Assembly: GCF_009866805.1 (NCBI RefSeq)
Contig: NZ_SIZW01000037.1
Span: 124,001 to 188,000 of the forward strand
Reading direction: 5' to 3'
DNA length: 64,000 nucleotides
DNA from: Schauerella aestuarii
Lineage (GTDB): Bacteria; Pseudomonadota; Gammaproteobacteria; Burkholderiales; Burkholderiaceae_B
The translations under genes and the position numbers were made by a program. The notes beneath the pieces were generated by a model. The model was given only the letters and a program-made list of their open reading frames with translations, was not told the DNA's origin and made no database searches. Shown piece after piece: positions 26,548 through 35,463 of this stretch. Numbering within the stretch: position 1 is the stretch's first letter; each line of letters begins with the position of its first letter.

Positions 26548-27372
26548 ATGTTCACCCGGCGCGCGCTTTCCCGCTCCCCCCTTCTTTCCCGCTCCCCCCT
26601 TCTTTCCCGCTCCCCCCTTCTTTCCCGCTTTCCTCTTCTTTCCCGCTCCCCTCTTCTTTCATGCTTTCCTCTTCCTTCCCTTCGCGACGCCTATGCCGTT
26701 TCCGGTCTCCGCGCGCTCAACCGCTCGATCTACCGTTTCGGGGCGCGCGCCCTGGCGCCGGCCGTCGGGAGCATCGTCCTTGCCGCCGTGCTGGCCGCGC
26801 CGGCCTCAGCGCACGAGCAAGGCGATGTGCTGTTGAAAATCGGCGCCAGCCAGGTACGCCCCACGTCCAACAACGGCAGTGTGCTCAACGGCGCGGTCGA
26901 TCTCGATATCGACAACAGCGTGCGCCCTAGCCTGACGCTCACCTACATGGCCACGCGTCATGTCGGCATCGAGTTGCTGGGCGCGTGGCCGTTCAAGCAC
27001 AACGTCAACGCCAGCGGTGCGGTGGGCGGCCAGATCATCACCAGCAAACAATTGCCGCCCACGCTCAGCCTCCAGTGGCACTTCCTGCCCGACAGCACGG
27101 TGCAACCGTACGTGGGCGTCGGCCTGAACTACACGCACTTTTTCGACACGAAAGCCACCGGCGCGCTTGAAGGCGCGAAGGTCAGGCTGAAGGATTCGTG
27201 GGGCATCGCCGGCCAGGTCGGCATGGACGTCAAACTCAACGATCGCTGGTTCGTGAACGCCGATCTGCGGTACATCGACATCTCGTCGAAAGTGAAACTC
27301 AATGGCGAGTCGATCGGCACGGCGCAGATCGACCCCTGGGTTGCCACCGTGGCGGTGGGCTACCGGTTCTGA
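26548..27372 (+). CDS. ompW: OmpW-family outer membrane beta-barrel with repeat-extended leader
   Basis: 274 residues. The mature domain begins HEQGDVLLKIGASQVRPTS, contains PTLSLQWHFLPDS and VQPYVGVGLNYTHFF, and ends WVATVAVGYRF with the C-terminal aromatic needed for barrel assembly. The signal core is GSIVLAAVLAAPASA. Ahead of it is a leader of about 60 residues with six SRSPLL-type units; no later start codon exists before the signal core, and GAGG precedes ATG 26548, so the repeats appear to be translated. OmpW forms a small hydrophobic-compound channel, and its FNR boxes upstream fit anaerobic control. Confidence 0.88.
   Translation: MFTRRALSRSPLLSRSPLLSRSPLLSRFPLLSRSPLLSCFPLPSLRDAYAVSGLRALNRSIYRFGARALAPAVGSIVLAAVLAAPASAHEQGDVLLKIGASQVRPTSNNGSVLNGAVDLDIDNSVRPSLTLTYMATRHVGIELLGAWPFKHNVNASGAVGGQIITSKQLPPTLSLQWHFLPDSTVQPYVGVGLNYTHFFDTKATGALEGAKVRLKDSWGIAGQVGMDVKLNDRWFVNADLRYIDISSKVKLNGESIGTAQIDPWVATVAVGYRF
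26569..26676 (+). repeat. Six 18-bp tandem repeats in the ompW leader
   Basis: Six consecutive in-frame units of TCCCGCTCCCCCCTTCTT type code SRSPLL, SRSPLL, SRSPLL, SRFPLL, SRSPLL and SCFPLP. The first three units are identical at DNA level; later ones diverge. Confidence 0.9.
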
Positions 27373-27387
27373 TCGTCGTGGTGACGG

Positions 27388-29028
27388 CTAAACGCCCTGC
27401 GCGTAGCCGTCGCGCTGCGGATCCGCGCCGCCCTGGATGCGGCCGTCGAACATCGTGATGCCGTGCACGCCGGCGAAGGCATAGCTCAAATGGCTGCGCC
27501 GCACCTCGAATCCTTGCGCCTGCAACGCGCGTTGCGTGGCGCGTTCGATGCGGTTGGACACGTCGATGGCATTGCTGGTCGCCACCGCGCGCGGTGCGCT
27601 GATTGCCGTTTGTATATCCATGCCCCACTCGAGCACATTGATCAACACCTGCGCCACGGCAGGTCCGATCCACGAGGCCCCTGGCGCCCCGATCGACATC
27701 ACCGGACCCGTCTCGTCGAATACGATGCTCGGCGCCATCGACGAATAACGACGTTTGCCCGGATAGATCGAATTGGGACGGCCGGGCAGGGGATCGAAGG
27801 TGCTCATGGCACCATTGAGCATGAACCCCGTATCCTTCACGATGAACCCCGACGGGTTGCCCAGGGTGTGGGTCAGCGACACCACCATGCCATCGGCATC
27901 CACCACCGATACATGGGTGGTGTGCTTGCATTCGGCGGCATTGCGGCGCGGCACATCGAAACGTTCGCCCGCGAGGATCCGCGCGGCGCAATCGTTCACA
28001 TACGCGTCCGACAGCAAACGGTCGACCGGGTTGTCGACGAAATTGGGATCGCCCACAAACTGCTCTTTATCGCGCAAGGCGATCTTCATCGCTTCGGTCA
28101 ACACGCGGATGTACTCGGGCGAATTGTGGCCCATTGCCACCACGTCGAACTGCGCCATGATGCGAAGGATCTGCGCCACCAGCAGGCCACCGCCTGGCGG
28201 CGACGGCAAGGCCACGCGCCAGCCGCGATAGTCGATCGACAGGGGCTGCGTTTCGACCGCCGTCATCGTGGCCAGATCTTCGGCCGACAGGATGCCGCCA
28301 TGCGCGCGCACATCGGCCACGATCCGCGCTGCCAGTGAGCCGGTGTAAAAGCTTTCCGCCCCTTCACTCGCCAGCGTACGCATGGTGGCGGCAAGGTCCG
28401 GATTCTTGATGACGGCACCTGGTTTTTTATAACTGCCGTCGGCATTCAGATATATGCGGCGGCCATCTTCGGTGAGACTCAGCTTTTCGCCGAAGTTCAT
28501 GCGGCCGTATTTGCGCTCATCCTGTGTGATCACCGTATACACATGCGGGCGCACCAGCCAGCCCTCTTCGGCCACAGCGATCGCGGGCGTGAAGAGATCG
28601 GCCCAGGCGGTGCGGCCAAGCGCCGCGTGGGCACTGGACAACATCTTCAGCGTACCGGGAGCCGTCACCGCCATCGCGCCGGTTTCGTTGACGAAGTCGC
28701 GCACGATGAAGCCGAAGCCATCGGTGGTGTCGCCCAGTGCGATGTCCTGCCACATGGTTTCGCGGCTTTCGAGCGGGCAGCCGCCCATCCCTTCATACAC
28801 GTTGTGCGTGCCCGTTGCGGGATCGAAGATCTGCAGCATGCCGAAGCCGCCGATCCCGCACATCAGCGGGTCGACGACCCCTTGCGTCATCGCGCAGGCG
28901 ATGGCGGCATCCAACGCATTGCCGCCCGCGCGCAACACGGCTGCGCCGGCTTCCACGGCTTCGGGTTGCGGGGCCACGATCATCGCGGTGGGAGGGGGCA
29001 AGCGGTACTCAGGTGTGCGGCGGGCCAC
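27388..29028 (-). CDS. Gamma-glutamyltranspeptidase-family protein
   Basis: 546 residues. The Ntn-hydrolase processing site is visible as KHTTHVSVVDADG, whose second Thr (about residue 368) becomes the nucleophile after self-cleavage. Glutamate-binding Arg and GGxSM-type residues are replaced by KRRYSSMAPSI, the usual bacterial form. A GTG at 29028 with GGAG upstream is chosen because the first ATG would remove the N-terminal strand. No signal peptide, so a cytoplasmic form is likely. It follows the amidase gene by 64 bases, a unit for breaking gamma-glutamyl and amide bonds. Confidence 0.88.
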   Translation of the reverse strand: MARRTPEYRLPPPTAMIVAPQPEAVEAGAAVLRAGGNALDAAIACAMTQGVVDPLMCGIGGFGMLQIFDPATGTHNVYEGMGGCPLESRETMWQDIALGDTTDGFGFIVRDFVNETGAMAVTAPGTLKMLSSAHAALGRTAWADLFTPAIAVAEEGWLVRPHVYTVITQDERKYGRMNFGEKLSLTEDGRRIYLNADGSYKKPGAVIKNPDLAATMRTLASEGAESFYTGSLAARIVADVRAHGGILSAEDLATMTAVETQPLSIDYRGWRVALPSPPGGGLLVAQILRIMAQFDVVAMGHNSPEYIRVLTEAMKIALRDKEQFVGDPNFVDNPVDRLLSDAYVNDCAARILAGERFDVPRRNAAECKHTTHVSVVDADGMVVSLTHTLGNPSGFIVKDTGFMLNGAMSTFDPLPGRPNSIYPGKRRYSSMAPSIVFDETGPVMSIGAPGASWIGPAVAQVLINVLEWGMDIQTAISAPRAVATSNAIDVSNRIERATQRALQAQGFEVRRSHLSYAFAGVHGITMFDGRIQGGADPQRDGYAQGV

Positions 29029-29092
29029 GTCGGTCTCCGGGGCGTGTGAACGAGAGCCCCACGATATCAGAGTGCCGCAATGGCCCGCGTGC

Positions 29093-30637
29093 TCAAAGGG
29101 CTGCCGCCACACTGGCCGCCACTGGCGCATACCGCGGCCAGGGGTGCACGGCTTCGAGCTGTGCGGCCACCTGCAGCAGCACCGCTTCGCCGCCCTGCGG
29201 CGCCATCAGTTGCATCCCGATCGGCAACCCATCGGCACTCAAACCGAAAGGAATCGAAATCGCGGGGCAGCCGGTGAGATTGGCCAGCGGCGCATACGGC
29301 GAATAGCCGATTAACCCCGTATCGCCCAACCGATAGTCGAGGTAATCCTCCCAGTGCATCGCGAAACGGCCGATACGTGCCGGCGCCTCGGAAAGCACCG
29401 GCGACAGGATCAGATCGAAAGGCGCACCGCCATCCTGCGAGCCGTCGAAAAACCGCGCCACGCGTCGCGTGATTGTGTGCATCGTATCCACATGACCCGC
29501 GTAGGCCACGCCATCGATGCTGCGCGCATACGCCACCATCGATTGCACCGTGGGCTGCAGTTCGCCTTCTTTCAGACCGGTGCCGCGCCGCGCAACGAAA
29601 CGTGCGATCGAGAGCGCGGCATTGCAGGCGATCACCGGCAGCATGTTCTCGAGCGTTTCGCGCGCGGTAACGGCGGGCTCGCCTTCATCGACGCGATGCC
29701 CCAGCGATTGCAAGGCACTCGCGATACGTGCAAGCGCTGCGGCCACATCGGCGTCGCGGACGGCGCTGACCGACCCGTGAGGCAGCAAGGCGATCCGCAG
29801 CCGCGGGCCGGCGTCGGGCTGGCGGCTGGCCGCCTGAACGAGCGCAAGATAGGAATCGGGCCGTGCCGGCGCCGCATAGGGCGCCCCTGCATCGGCACCT
29901 GCCGTGGCATCCAGCGCGGCCGCGCTATCGCGCACCGACGTGGTGAGCACATGATCGACCGTCATGCCGCCCCAGCCTTCGCCTCGATAGGGCCCCAAAG
30001 GCATCATGCCGCGCGACGGCTTCAAGCCCAGCACCCCACAGCACGATGCGGGAATGCGGATCGAACCGCCACCGTCGCCGCCGTGCGCCAACGGCACCAT
30101 GCCACTGGCGACCGCCGCGCCCGCGCCACCGCTCGAGCCACCGGCACTGTGCGCGGTATTCCAGGGATTGCGCGTGGGCTCGCCATAGCTGGGGCTTTCA
30201 GTGGTGGGGCTCAATCCCAGCTCGGAAGAGGTGGAGCGCCCGAAGAACACCAGGCCGGCTCGCTTGTAGCGCGCCACGAGTTCGCAATCGTGATCCCAAT
30301 CGAGGCGGCCGAAGAGCTGCGACCCCATGCTGCTCGACACACCGCGCGCTGCCGTGCCGAGATCCTTCAGCAGCGACGGCACGCCAAAGAATGGTTGCGT
30401 GGCCGCCAGCCCCGCACGGGCCTGCGCGTCCATGCCGCTCAGCGCGCGATCGCGGGCCTGCGCATCGGCCCGACCCGCAGCTTCGGCAACCGACGCGACC
30501 GCGCCGATGGTGGGGTTGAGCGCATGCACACGTGCCAGGGCGTCATCCAGCGCCTGCGAGGCACTCAGTTCGCCGCGCACGATACGCGTGGAAAGATCGA
30601 TTGCGTCGCCCTGCTCGCGGGGGTGTGTATCCGTCAT
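29093..30637 (-). CDS. Amidase (amidase signature family)
   Basis: 514 residues. The Ser-cis Ser-Lys triad is present: Lys91 in SLLKDLG, Ser168/169 in the GGSSGGAGAAVASG loop, and Ser192 in GGGSIRIPAS. Members hydrolyse amides of carboxylic acids, aryl amides or related compounds. ATG at 30637 follows GGAGA. Upstream of the GGT-like gene and co-directional, so probably one transcript. The substrate cannot be read from the sequence. Confidence 0.93.
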   Translation of the reverse strand: MTDTHPREQGDAIDLSTRIVRGELSASQALDDALARVHALNPTIGAVASVAEAAGRADAQARDRALSGMDAQARAGLAATQPFFGVPSLLKDLGTAARGVSSSMGSQLFGRLDWDHDCELVARYKRAGLVFFGRSTSSELGLSPTTESPSYGEPTRNPWNTAHSAGGSSGGAGAAVASGMVPLAHGGDGGGSIRIPASCCGVLGLKPSRGMMPLGPYRGEGWGGMTVDHVLTTSVRDSAAALDATAGADAGAPYAAPARPDSYLALVQAASRQPDAGPRLRIALLPHGSVSAVRDADVAAALARIASALQSLGHRVDEGEPAVTARETLENMLPVIACNAALSIARFVARRGTGLKEGELQPTVQSMVAYARSIDGVAYAGHVDTMHTITRRVARFFDGSQDGGAPFDLILSPVLSEAPARIGRFAMHWEDYLDYRLGDTGLIGYSPYAPLANLTGCPAISIPFGLSADGLPIGMQLMAPQGGEAVLLQVAAQLEAVHPWPRYAPVAASVAAAL

Positions 30638-30759
30638 CGTTCGTTTTCTCCAAAGGACGCGAATCGTCCCGGCCTGAAACCAAAACGACACGATAACCCC
30701 AAGCGACGCGCGCTAAACTCTGCGCTCGCCGAATCTTCCCATTGAGTTGCATCTTGACT

Positions 30760-31203
30760 GTGTCACCGCTCGTCTTTCGTCCCGCCACCGATGCCGATTA
30801 CGACAACCTGCTCGCGCTGCGCCGCGCCACCATGGAAGCGCACTTGATCGCAGCAGGCGTGGGGTATGACGACGAGGCCCTGCGCACACGCCTGAGTTAC
30901 CACTGGGATGATGCCAAAGTGATCGTGCGCGATGGCGTCGATGTCGGCCTCTTGAAGGCGTACCGGGAGGCCGACGGCTGGTTTGTGGTGCAGATTCAGA
31001 TCGCGCCGGCGCATCAGCGCCAAGGGCTTGGTGAGCAGGCGCTGCACACCATTCTCGACCGCGCCGATGCGGAAGGATTGCCGGTCTCGCTGGCGGTGTT
31101 GAAAGCCAATCCGGCGAAGCGCCTTTACGACCGGCTCGGATTCGAGGTCGTATCGGAAAACGACATTGAATTCCTGATGACGCGCCCAGGCCGACCCGAC
31201 TAG
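30760..31203 (+). CDS. GNAT-family N-acetyltransferase
   Basis: 147 residues. Motif A is IQIAPAHQRQGLGEQALHTIL (acetyl-CoA loop Q-x-x-G-x-G) and motif B RLYDRLGFEVVSENDIEFLM. Start uncertain: no ATG precedes the domain; GTG at 30760 or TTG at 30742 are available, neither with a clear Shine-Dalgarno. Divergent from the amidase. Substrate unknown. Confidence 0.82.
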   Translation: MSPLVFRPATDADYDNLLALRRATMEAHLIAAGVGYDDEALRTRLSYHWDDAKVIVRDGVDVGLLKAYREADGWFVVQIQIAPAHQRQGLGEQALHTILDRADAEGLPVSLAVLKANPAKRLYDRLGFEVVSENDIEFLMTRPGRPD

Positions 31204-31223
31204 GGCAGCCCGAACACGCCGCC

Positions 31224-34200
31224 TCAGCGATCGGTCCGCGACACTGCGGCCAGCACCTGCAGCCGCGTCAGCAGATCCGCCATCGGCACCGGTTTGCAGA
31301 GCATGTCGGTAAACCCGCATTCGCGCGCCTTCTGCCCATCCGAATATCCCGTCAGGGCGAGTGCGGGAATGTTCGCATTGCGGCCGCTTGCGCGTAGCGC
31401 AGCGATCAGAGCATAGCCGTCCATCTCCGGCATGCCGATATCGGACACGATCAGATCGAAGTCGTTTTCGGCCAATACTGCCAGGCCCTGGCGTCCGCTC
31501 GAAGCGCCCGTCACTGCTGCGCCCTCCATATCGCACAAGGCCATCAATGTTGCGAGCACATCTTCGGAGTCGTCGACCAGCAAGATGCGCAAACCGGCCA
31601 GCGAGCCTCGATCCTCAGCCTCGATGCCGGGCAACGTGGCCTTCCCGGCCAACGCGCACGGCAGCCACACGGTAAACGTACTACCCAACCCTTCGCCATC
31701 CGAATGCACAGCAATTCGGCCCTGATGCGCTTCGACCAATTGCGCCACCAAGGCGAGACCGATGCCCAGCCCATCCTGATGATGGGGTCCGGGATGGCGC
31801 TCGATCTGCCCGAACATGTCGAACACTTTGCCGCGCGACTCTTCGGCGATGCCGATACCGGTATCGCCGATCTCCAGGCGTGCATCGGTACCCTCACGAT
31901 CGAGCCGCACCGAGATCGTGCCCCCGGGGGGTGTGAACTTGATGGCATTGCTCAGAAGATTCCAGACGATCTGCTCGATGCGGGTGACGTCGGCATCGAG
32001 CACGATGCTGTCTTCCCCACGTTCGGTCCCATGCGTCTGCAACTGCAACCCACCGGCCTCGATTTGCCCGCGGCAGGCCGACACAATGGTCAGGACGATC
32101 GCATCGAAGCTCGTCAACGTACGATCGAGTTTCAGCTTGCCGGTGCGCACGCGCGAGAGATCGAGCAGATCGCCGATGATCTGCGCCTGGCTGCGGATGG
32201 CCCGCTGCACCGTCGTCACCGCGCGTGCGGCAATGGGAAGATCCATGATTGGCGGCAACCGCGCGAGCAGATCCATGTTCAGCTGAATCAGATTCAGCGG
32301 GTGACGCAGCTCGTGCGACATGACCGCGATGAATTCGTCCTTGAGGATATTGGAAGCTTGCGTGCGCTCCAGCGTCGACTCCTGCTCGTATTCCTGGATG
32401 CGCTTATCGGTCAGATCCCGGGCGATCTTGGCGTACCCTTTCAGCCCGTCATCGATCAAGGGGTGCACCACGCCGCTGCAGTAAAAGCGTGAGCCATCGC
32501 GGCGCAAATGCCAACGGTCGTCTTCGGCATGCCCCAGATCGCGTGCCCGTCGCAGTTCATCGGCAGGCACGTTGGCGGCACGATCTTCAGGCGTAAAAAT
32601 GAGGTCGCCCGGCTGGCCCTCTACTTCGCTGGCCGCATACCCGAACATCAACTCGGCGCCGCGGTTCCAGCCGGTGATCCGGCCTGCGCGATCCATCGTG
32701 ATGATGGCGAAATCGGTGGCGCTTTCCGCAACGAGGCGCATCTGCTCCTGACCCTCGCGCAAGCTGTCTTCGGCTTGCCGCCGCTGGGTAATGTCGACAA
32801 AGTTGAGAATCGCCCCCTCGATGCGATCTTCGGCTGTGCGGTAAGGCAATGTGCGGGCCAGATACCAGCGGTTGTCGAGACTTTTGATTTCGCGTTCGAT
32901 GACGCGCAGCGACTCAAACGTTTCGGCCGCATCAGCCAGCACCCGGTCGTACTGCAAGCGATGGGTGATGTCCGACAGCAACCGGCCGAAATCGGCCTCG
33001 ATCAGGTTGAACAGGCTGGCGGCCTTGGGGGTGAACCACTTCACCCTCATCTCGCGATCGACAAAGATCGTTGCGATGTCGTTCGAGGAGATCAGGTTCT
33101 GGAGATCGTCATTGATCTTGGCCGTCTCTTCAACCTTCACCTTCAACTCATAATTTACGGTCACCAACTCTTCGTTGATGGACTGCAACTCTTCCTTGCT
33201 CGTTTCGAGTTCTTCGGTCGCGGAGCGCAATTCCTCATTGATCGCCTGAAGCTCTTCGTTCGACGCTTTCAGCTCTTCCGTCGACGTATCGCTGTGCTCG
33301 ATCGTGTCCTGCAACTGTCCTTTCAGCGTGGTGATCTCGTTTTCCAGCGCGTGCATCGCTGCGGTATCCGCATCGGCATGATTGCCGGCCGCTGCAGCGC
33401 GGGCCAATGCGCCGGTCTCGGTGAAGAGCACCAACATCAGATCGGCGCTGGATTCCTTATCGATGAAGGGCTGCACGACCATCGCCACGCCGAGGGTGAC
33501 CCCATCCAGTTGCAGGGCGACCGCACGCGTGTCGATTGCGCGACTCGATCGCGCAGCCTGCGCGATGGCGGCGCGCAATTCCAGTCGCAACTCGGGTTTG
33601 ACCAACGTCAACAAGCTGCGAGACGGCTCGCCGCCCACATGCCGCAGATACCGCCCTGCACGTTCCGACATGTGCACGATGTCGCCGTGATCGTCGATGA
33701 GCACACTGGGCGGGCCGTACCGCTCGAGCGCACGATGATGGATGGCCACACTGGGCGCACGCTTGCTGGCGATCACGCGCGGGCTCGGCATGGGCGGCGC
33801 GATGACGATGCTGGGCGCATCGCGCGGTGACAGCACCGGACGAATGGCGCCGGTCACGGCCTTGGCGCGATAGACGCGGTTTTTCTTGTCGACCGTGGCG
33901 AACAACTCTTCAGCCGCATCGGCCGTTTCAGAGGTACCTAAGAACAAAAAGCCGCCAGGTTGCAACGCGAAATGGAACGTCTGCAAGACTTCGCGTTGCG
34001 CCCGCCGGTCGAGATAGATCAGCAGATTGCGGCATGTGATCAATTGCAGCTTGGAGAACGGTGGGTCGCGCAGGAGATTGTGCACCGCAAACAACACACT
34101 ATCGCGAATCTCTTTCTTGACCTGAAAGTGGGCACCTTCACGGTTGAAATACTGTCGCAGGTGCGCGACCGGCACATCGGTCACGATCGATTCGGGATAG

Positions 34201-35318
34201 CAGCCACGCCGCGCAATCGATATCGCACGCTCGTCGATATCGCTGGCAAAAATCTGCGTTTTGCGCGCCGCGTTCTGCAGCGTTGCCTCGGCGCGGAACA
34301 GCATGCTCAGCGAATAGGCCTCTTCCCCGGTGGAACACCCGGCTGCCCACACCCGGATACTCTCGGTATCGTGCTCGTCGGCATGAGCCACGATTGCCGG
34401 CACGATGTCGCGTTCAAGGGCTTCGAACGCCTCGCGATCGCGAAAGAAGTTGGTGACGCCGATCAACATATCCGCCAGCAGCGCCGGGGCTTCTTCGCTA
34501 TCGACCTCCAGACGCTCAATGTAGGCGGGCATGGTCGCCACACTGTTGACCTGCATGCGGCGCTCGATCCGCCGCAACACCGTCGCCCGCTTGTAGTGAC
34601 GGAAGTCGTGGCCGGTGCGGCCCGACAGAATCTTCAGCACCGCCAACAGCGCCGCTTCGATCGCATCGCTGCTGCGAAAATTGGTTTCCGCAGCCGACGG
34701 GTTGTAGAACGGATCGTTGAGCGGCAAATCGATCCGCGCTGCATTCGCCCAGAGATCCATCAACTTTTGCGGCATATCGGCGGCCGGGAGCACAAAATCG
34801 ACGATGCTGCGCTCGATGGCACTGCGCGGCATATCGGGAAACTCGGCGTCGTCCAGCGACTGCGCCATCGTGACGCCGCCTTGCGCCTTGATGTGCGTCA
34901 GCCCTGCGGTACCGTCGCTGCCCGTGCCCGAAAGGATGATGCCGAAGGCGCGCAAGCCATGGGCATTGGCCAACGTGCGCATGAAGAGGTCGATAGCGAC
35001 CTGACGCTCGGGCGGGCGATCGGCGGGCCCCACCACGAGGTGGCCATCGCTCATTTCCAACTGCAAGGCGGGCGAGATCACATACACATGATTGCGCTCG
35101 ATCCGCGTAGGCACCGTCACTTCGAGCACGGGCATGCTCGTGGCACGCTGCAAAATCTTGTCGGCGTTGCTCTCGTGCCTGGGGGATAAATGCAGGATGA
35201 CGACATAGGCCATGCCGCTATCGCTGGGCGTGTTGCCCAGGAAAGACAGTAACGCTTCGATGCCGCCGGCAGAGGCGCCGAGGCCCACAACAGGAAAGGC
35301 GAGCTCGCTGCGGGCCAT
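31224..35318 (-). CDS. CheB-CheR-PAS-histidine kinase-receiver hybrid protein
   Basis: 1364 residues, cytoplasmic. CheB methylesterase domain first (nucleophile in GASAGG, His in LSPRHESN, Asp in TGSDGTAGL), then CheR methyltransferase (about 210-490) with WAAGCSTGEEAYSLSM. A long heptad-rich linker (STEELKASNEELQAINEELR) leads to two PAS domains (about 745-985), HisKA with phospho-His in SHELRHPLN (about 1001), HATPase (NLLSNAIKF), and a receiver with Asp in IVSDIGMPEMDG (about 1290). Known fused signalling class; methylesterase and methyltransferase act on glutamates of partner proteins, and the kinase feeds an unknown output. No partner kinase or chemoreceptor genes flank it. Confidence 0.95.
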   Translation of the reverse strand: MARSELAFPVVGLGASAGGIEALLSFLGNTPSDSGMAYVVILHLSPRHESNADKILQRATSMPVLEVTVPTRIERNHVYVISPALQLEMSDGHLVVGPADRPPERQVAIDLFMRTLANAHGLRAFGIILSGTGSDGTAGLTHIKAQGGVTMAQSLDDAEFPDMPRSAIERSIVDFVLPAADMPQKLMDLWANAARIDLPLNDPFYNPSAAETNFRSSDAIEAALLAVLKILSGRTGHDFRHYKRATVLRRIERRMQVNSVATMPAYIERLEVDSEEAPALLADMLIGVTNFFRDREAFEALERDIVPAIVAHADEHDTESIRVWAAGCSTGEEAYSLSMLFRAEATLQNAARKTQIFASDIDERAISIARRGCYPESIVTDVPVAHLRQYFNREGAHFQVKKEIRDSVLFAVHNLLRDPPFSKLQLITCRNLLIYLDRRAQREVLQTFHFALQPGGFLFLGTSETADAAEELFATVDKKNRVYRAKAVTGAIRPVLSPRDAPSIVIAPPMPSPRVIASKRAPSVAIHHRALERYGPPSVLIDDHGDIVHMSERAGRYLRHVGGEPSRSLLTLVKPELRLELRAAIAQAARSSRAIDTRAVALQLDGVTLGVAMVVQPFIDKESSADLMLVLFTETGALARAAAAGNHADADTAAMHALENEITTLKGQLQDTIEHSDTSTEELKASNEELQAINEELRSATEELETSKEELQSINEELVTVNYELKVKVEETAKINDDLQNLISSNDIATIFVDREMRVKWFTPKAASLFNLIEADFGRLLSDITHRLQYDRVLADAAETFESLRVIEREIKSLDNRWYLARTLPYRTAEDRIEGAILNFVDITQRRQAEDSLREGQEQMRLVAESATDFAIITMDRAGRITGWNRGAELMFGYAASEVEGQPGDLIFTPEDRAANVPADELRRARDLGHAEDDRWHLRRDGSRFYCSGVVHPLIDDGLKGYAKIARDLTDKRIQEYEQESTLERTQASNILKDEFIAVMSHELRHPLNLIQLNMDLLARLPPIMDLPIAARAVTTVQRAIRSQAQIIGDLLDLSRVRTGKLKLDRTLTSFDAIVLTIVSACRGQIEAGGLQLQTHGTERGEDSIVLDADVTRIEQIVWNLLSNAIKFTPPGGTISVRLDREGTDARLEIGDTGIGIAEESRGKVFDMFGQIERHPGPHHQDGLGIGLALVAQLVEAHQGRIAVHSDGEGLGSTFTVWLPCALAGKATLPGIEAEDRGSLAGLRILLVDDSEDVLATLMALCDMEGAAVTGASSGRQGLAVLAENDFDLIVSDIGMPEMDGYALIAALRASGRNANIPALALTGYSDGQKARECGFTDMLCKPVPMADLLTRLQVLAAVSRTDR

Positions 35319-35463
35319 GGATCGATCTCGGTGGTGGGGGTAGAGACGGCGTTACGGCATCACCACGCAGCGTTCCTTCAGACAGGACACCGGGTACGAC
35401 GCACGCAACGGGCAAGTCTCATTGTTGCACACGAACCACGCTCGAGAACAGAGATACGTCCAA

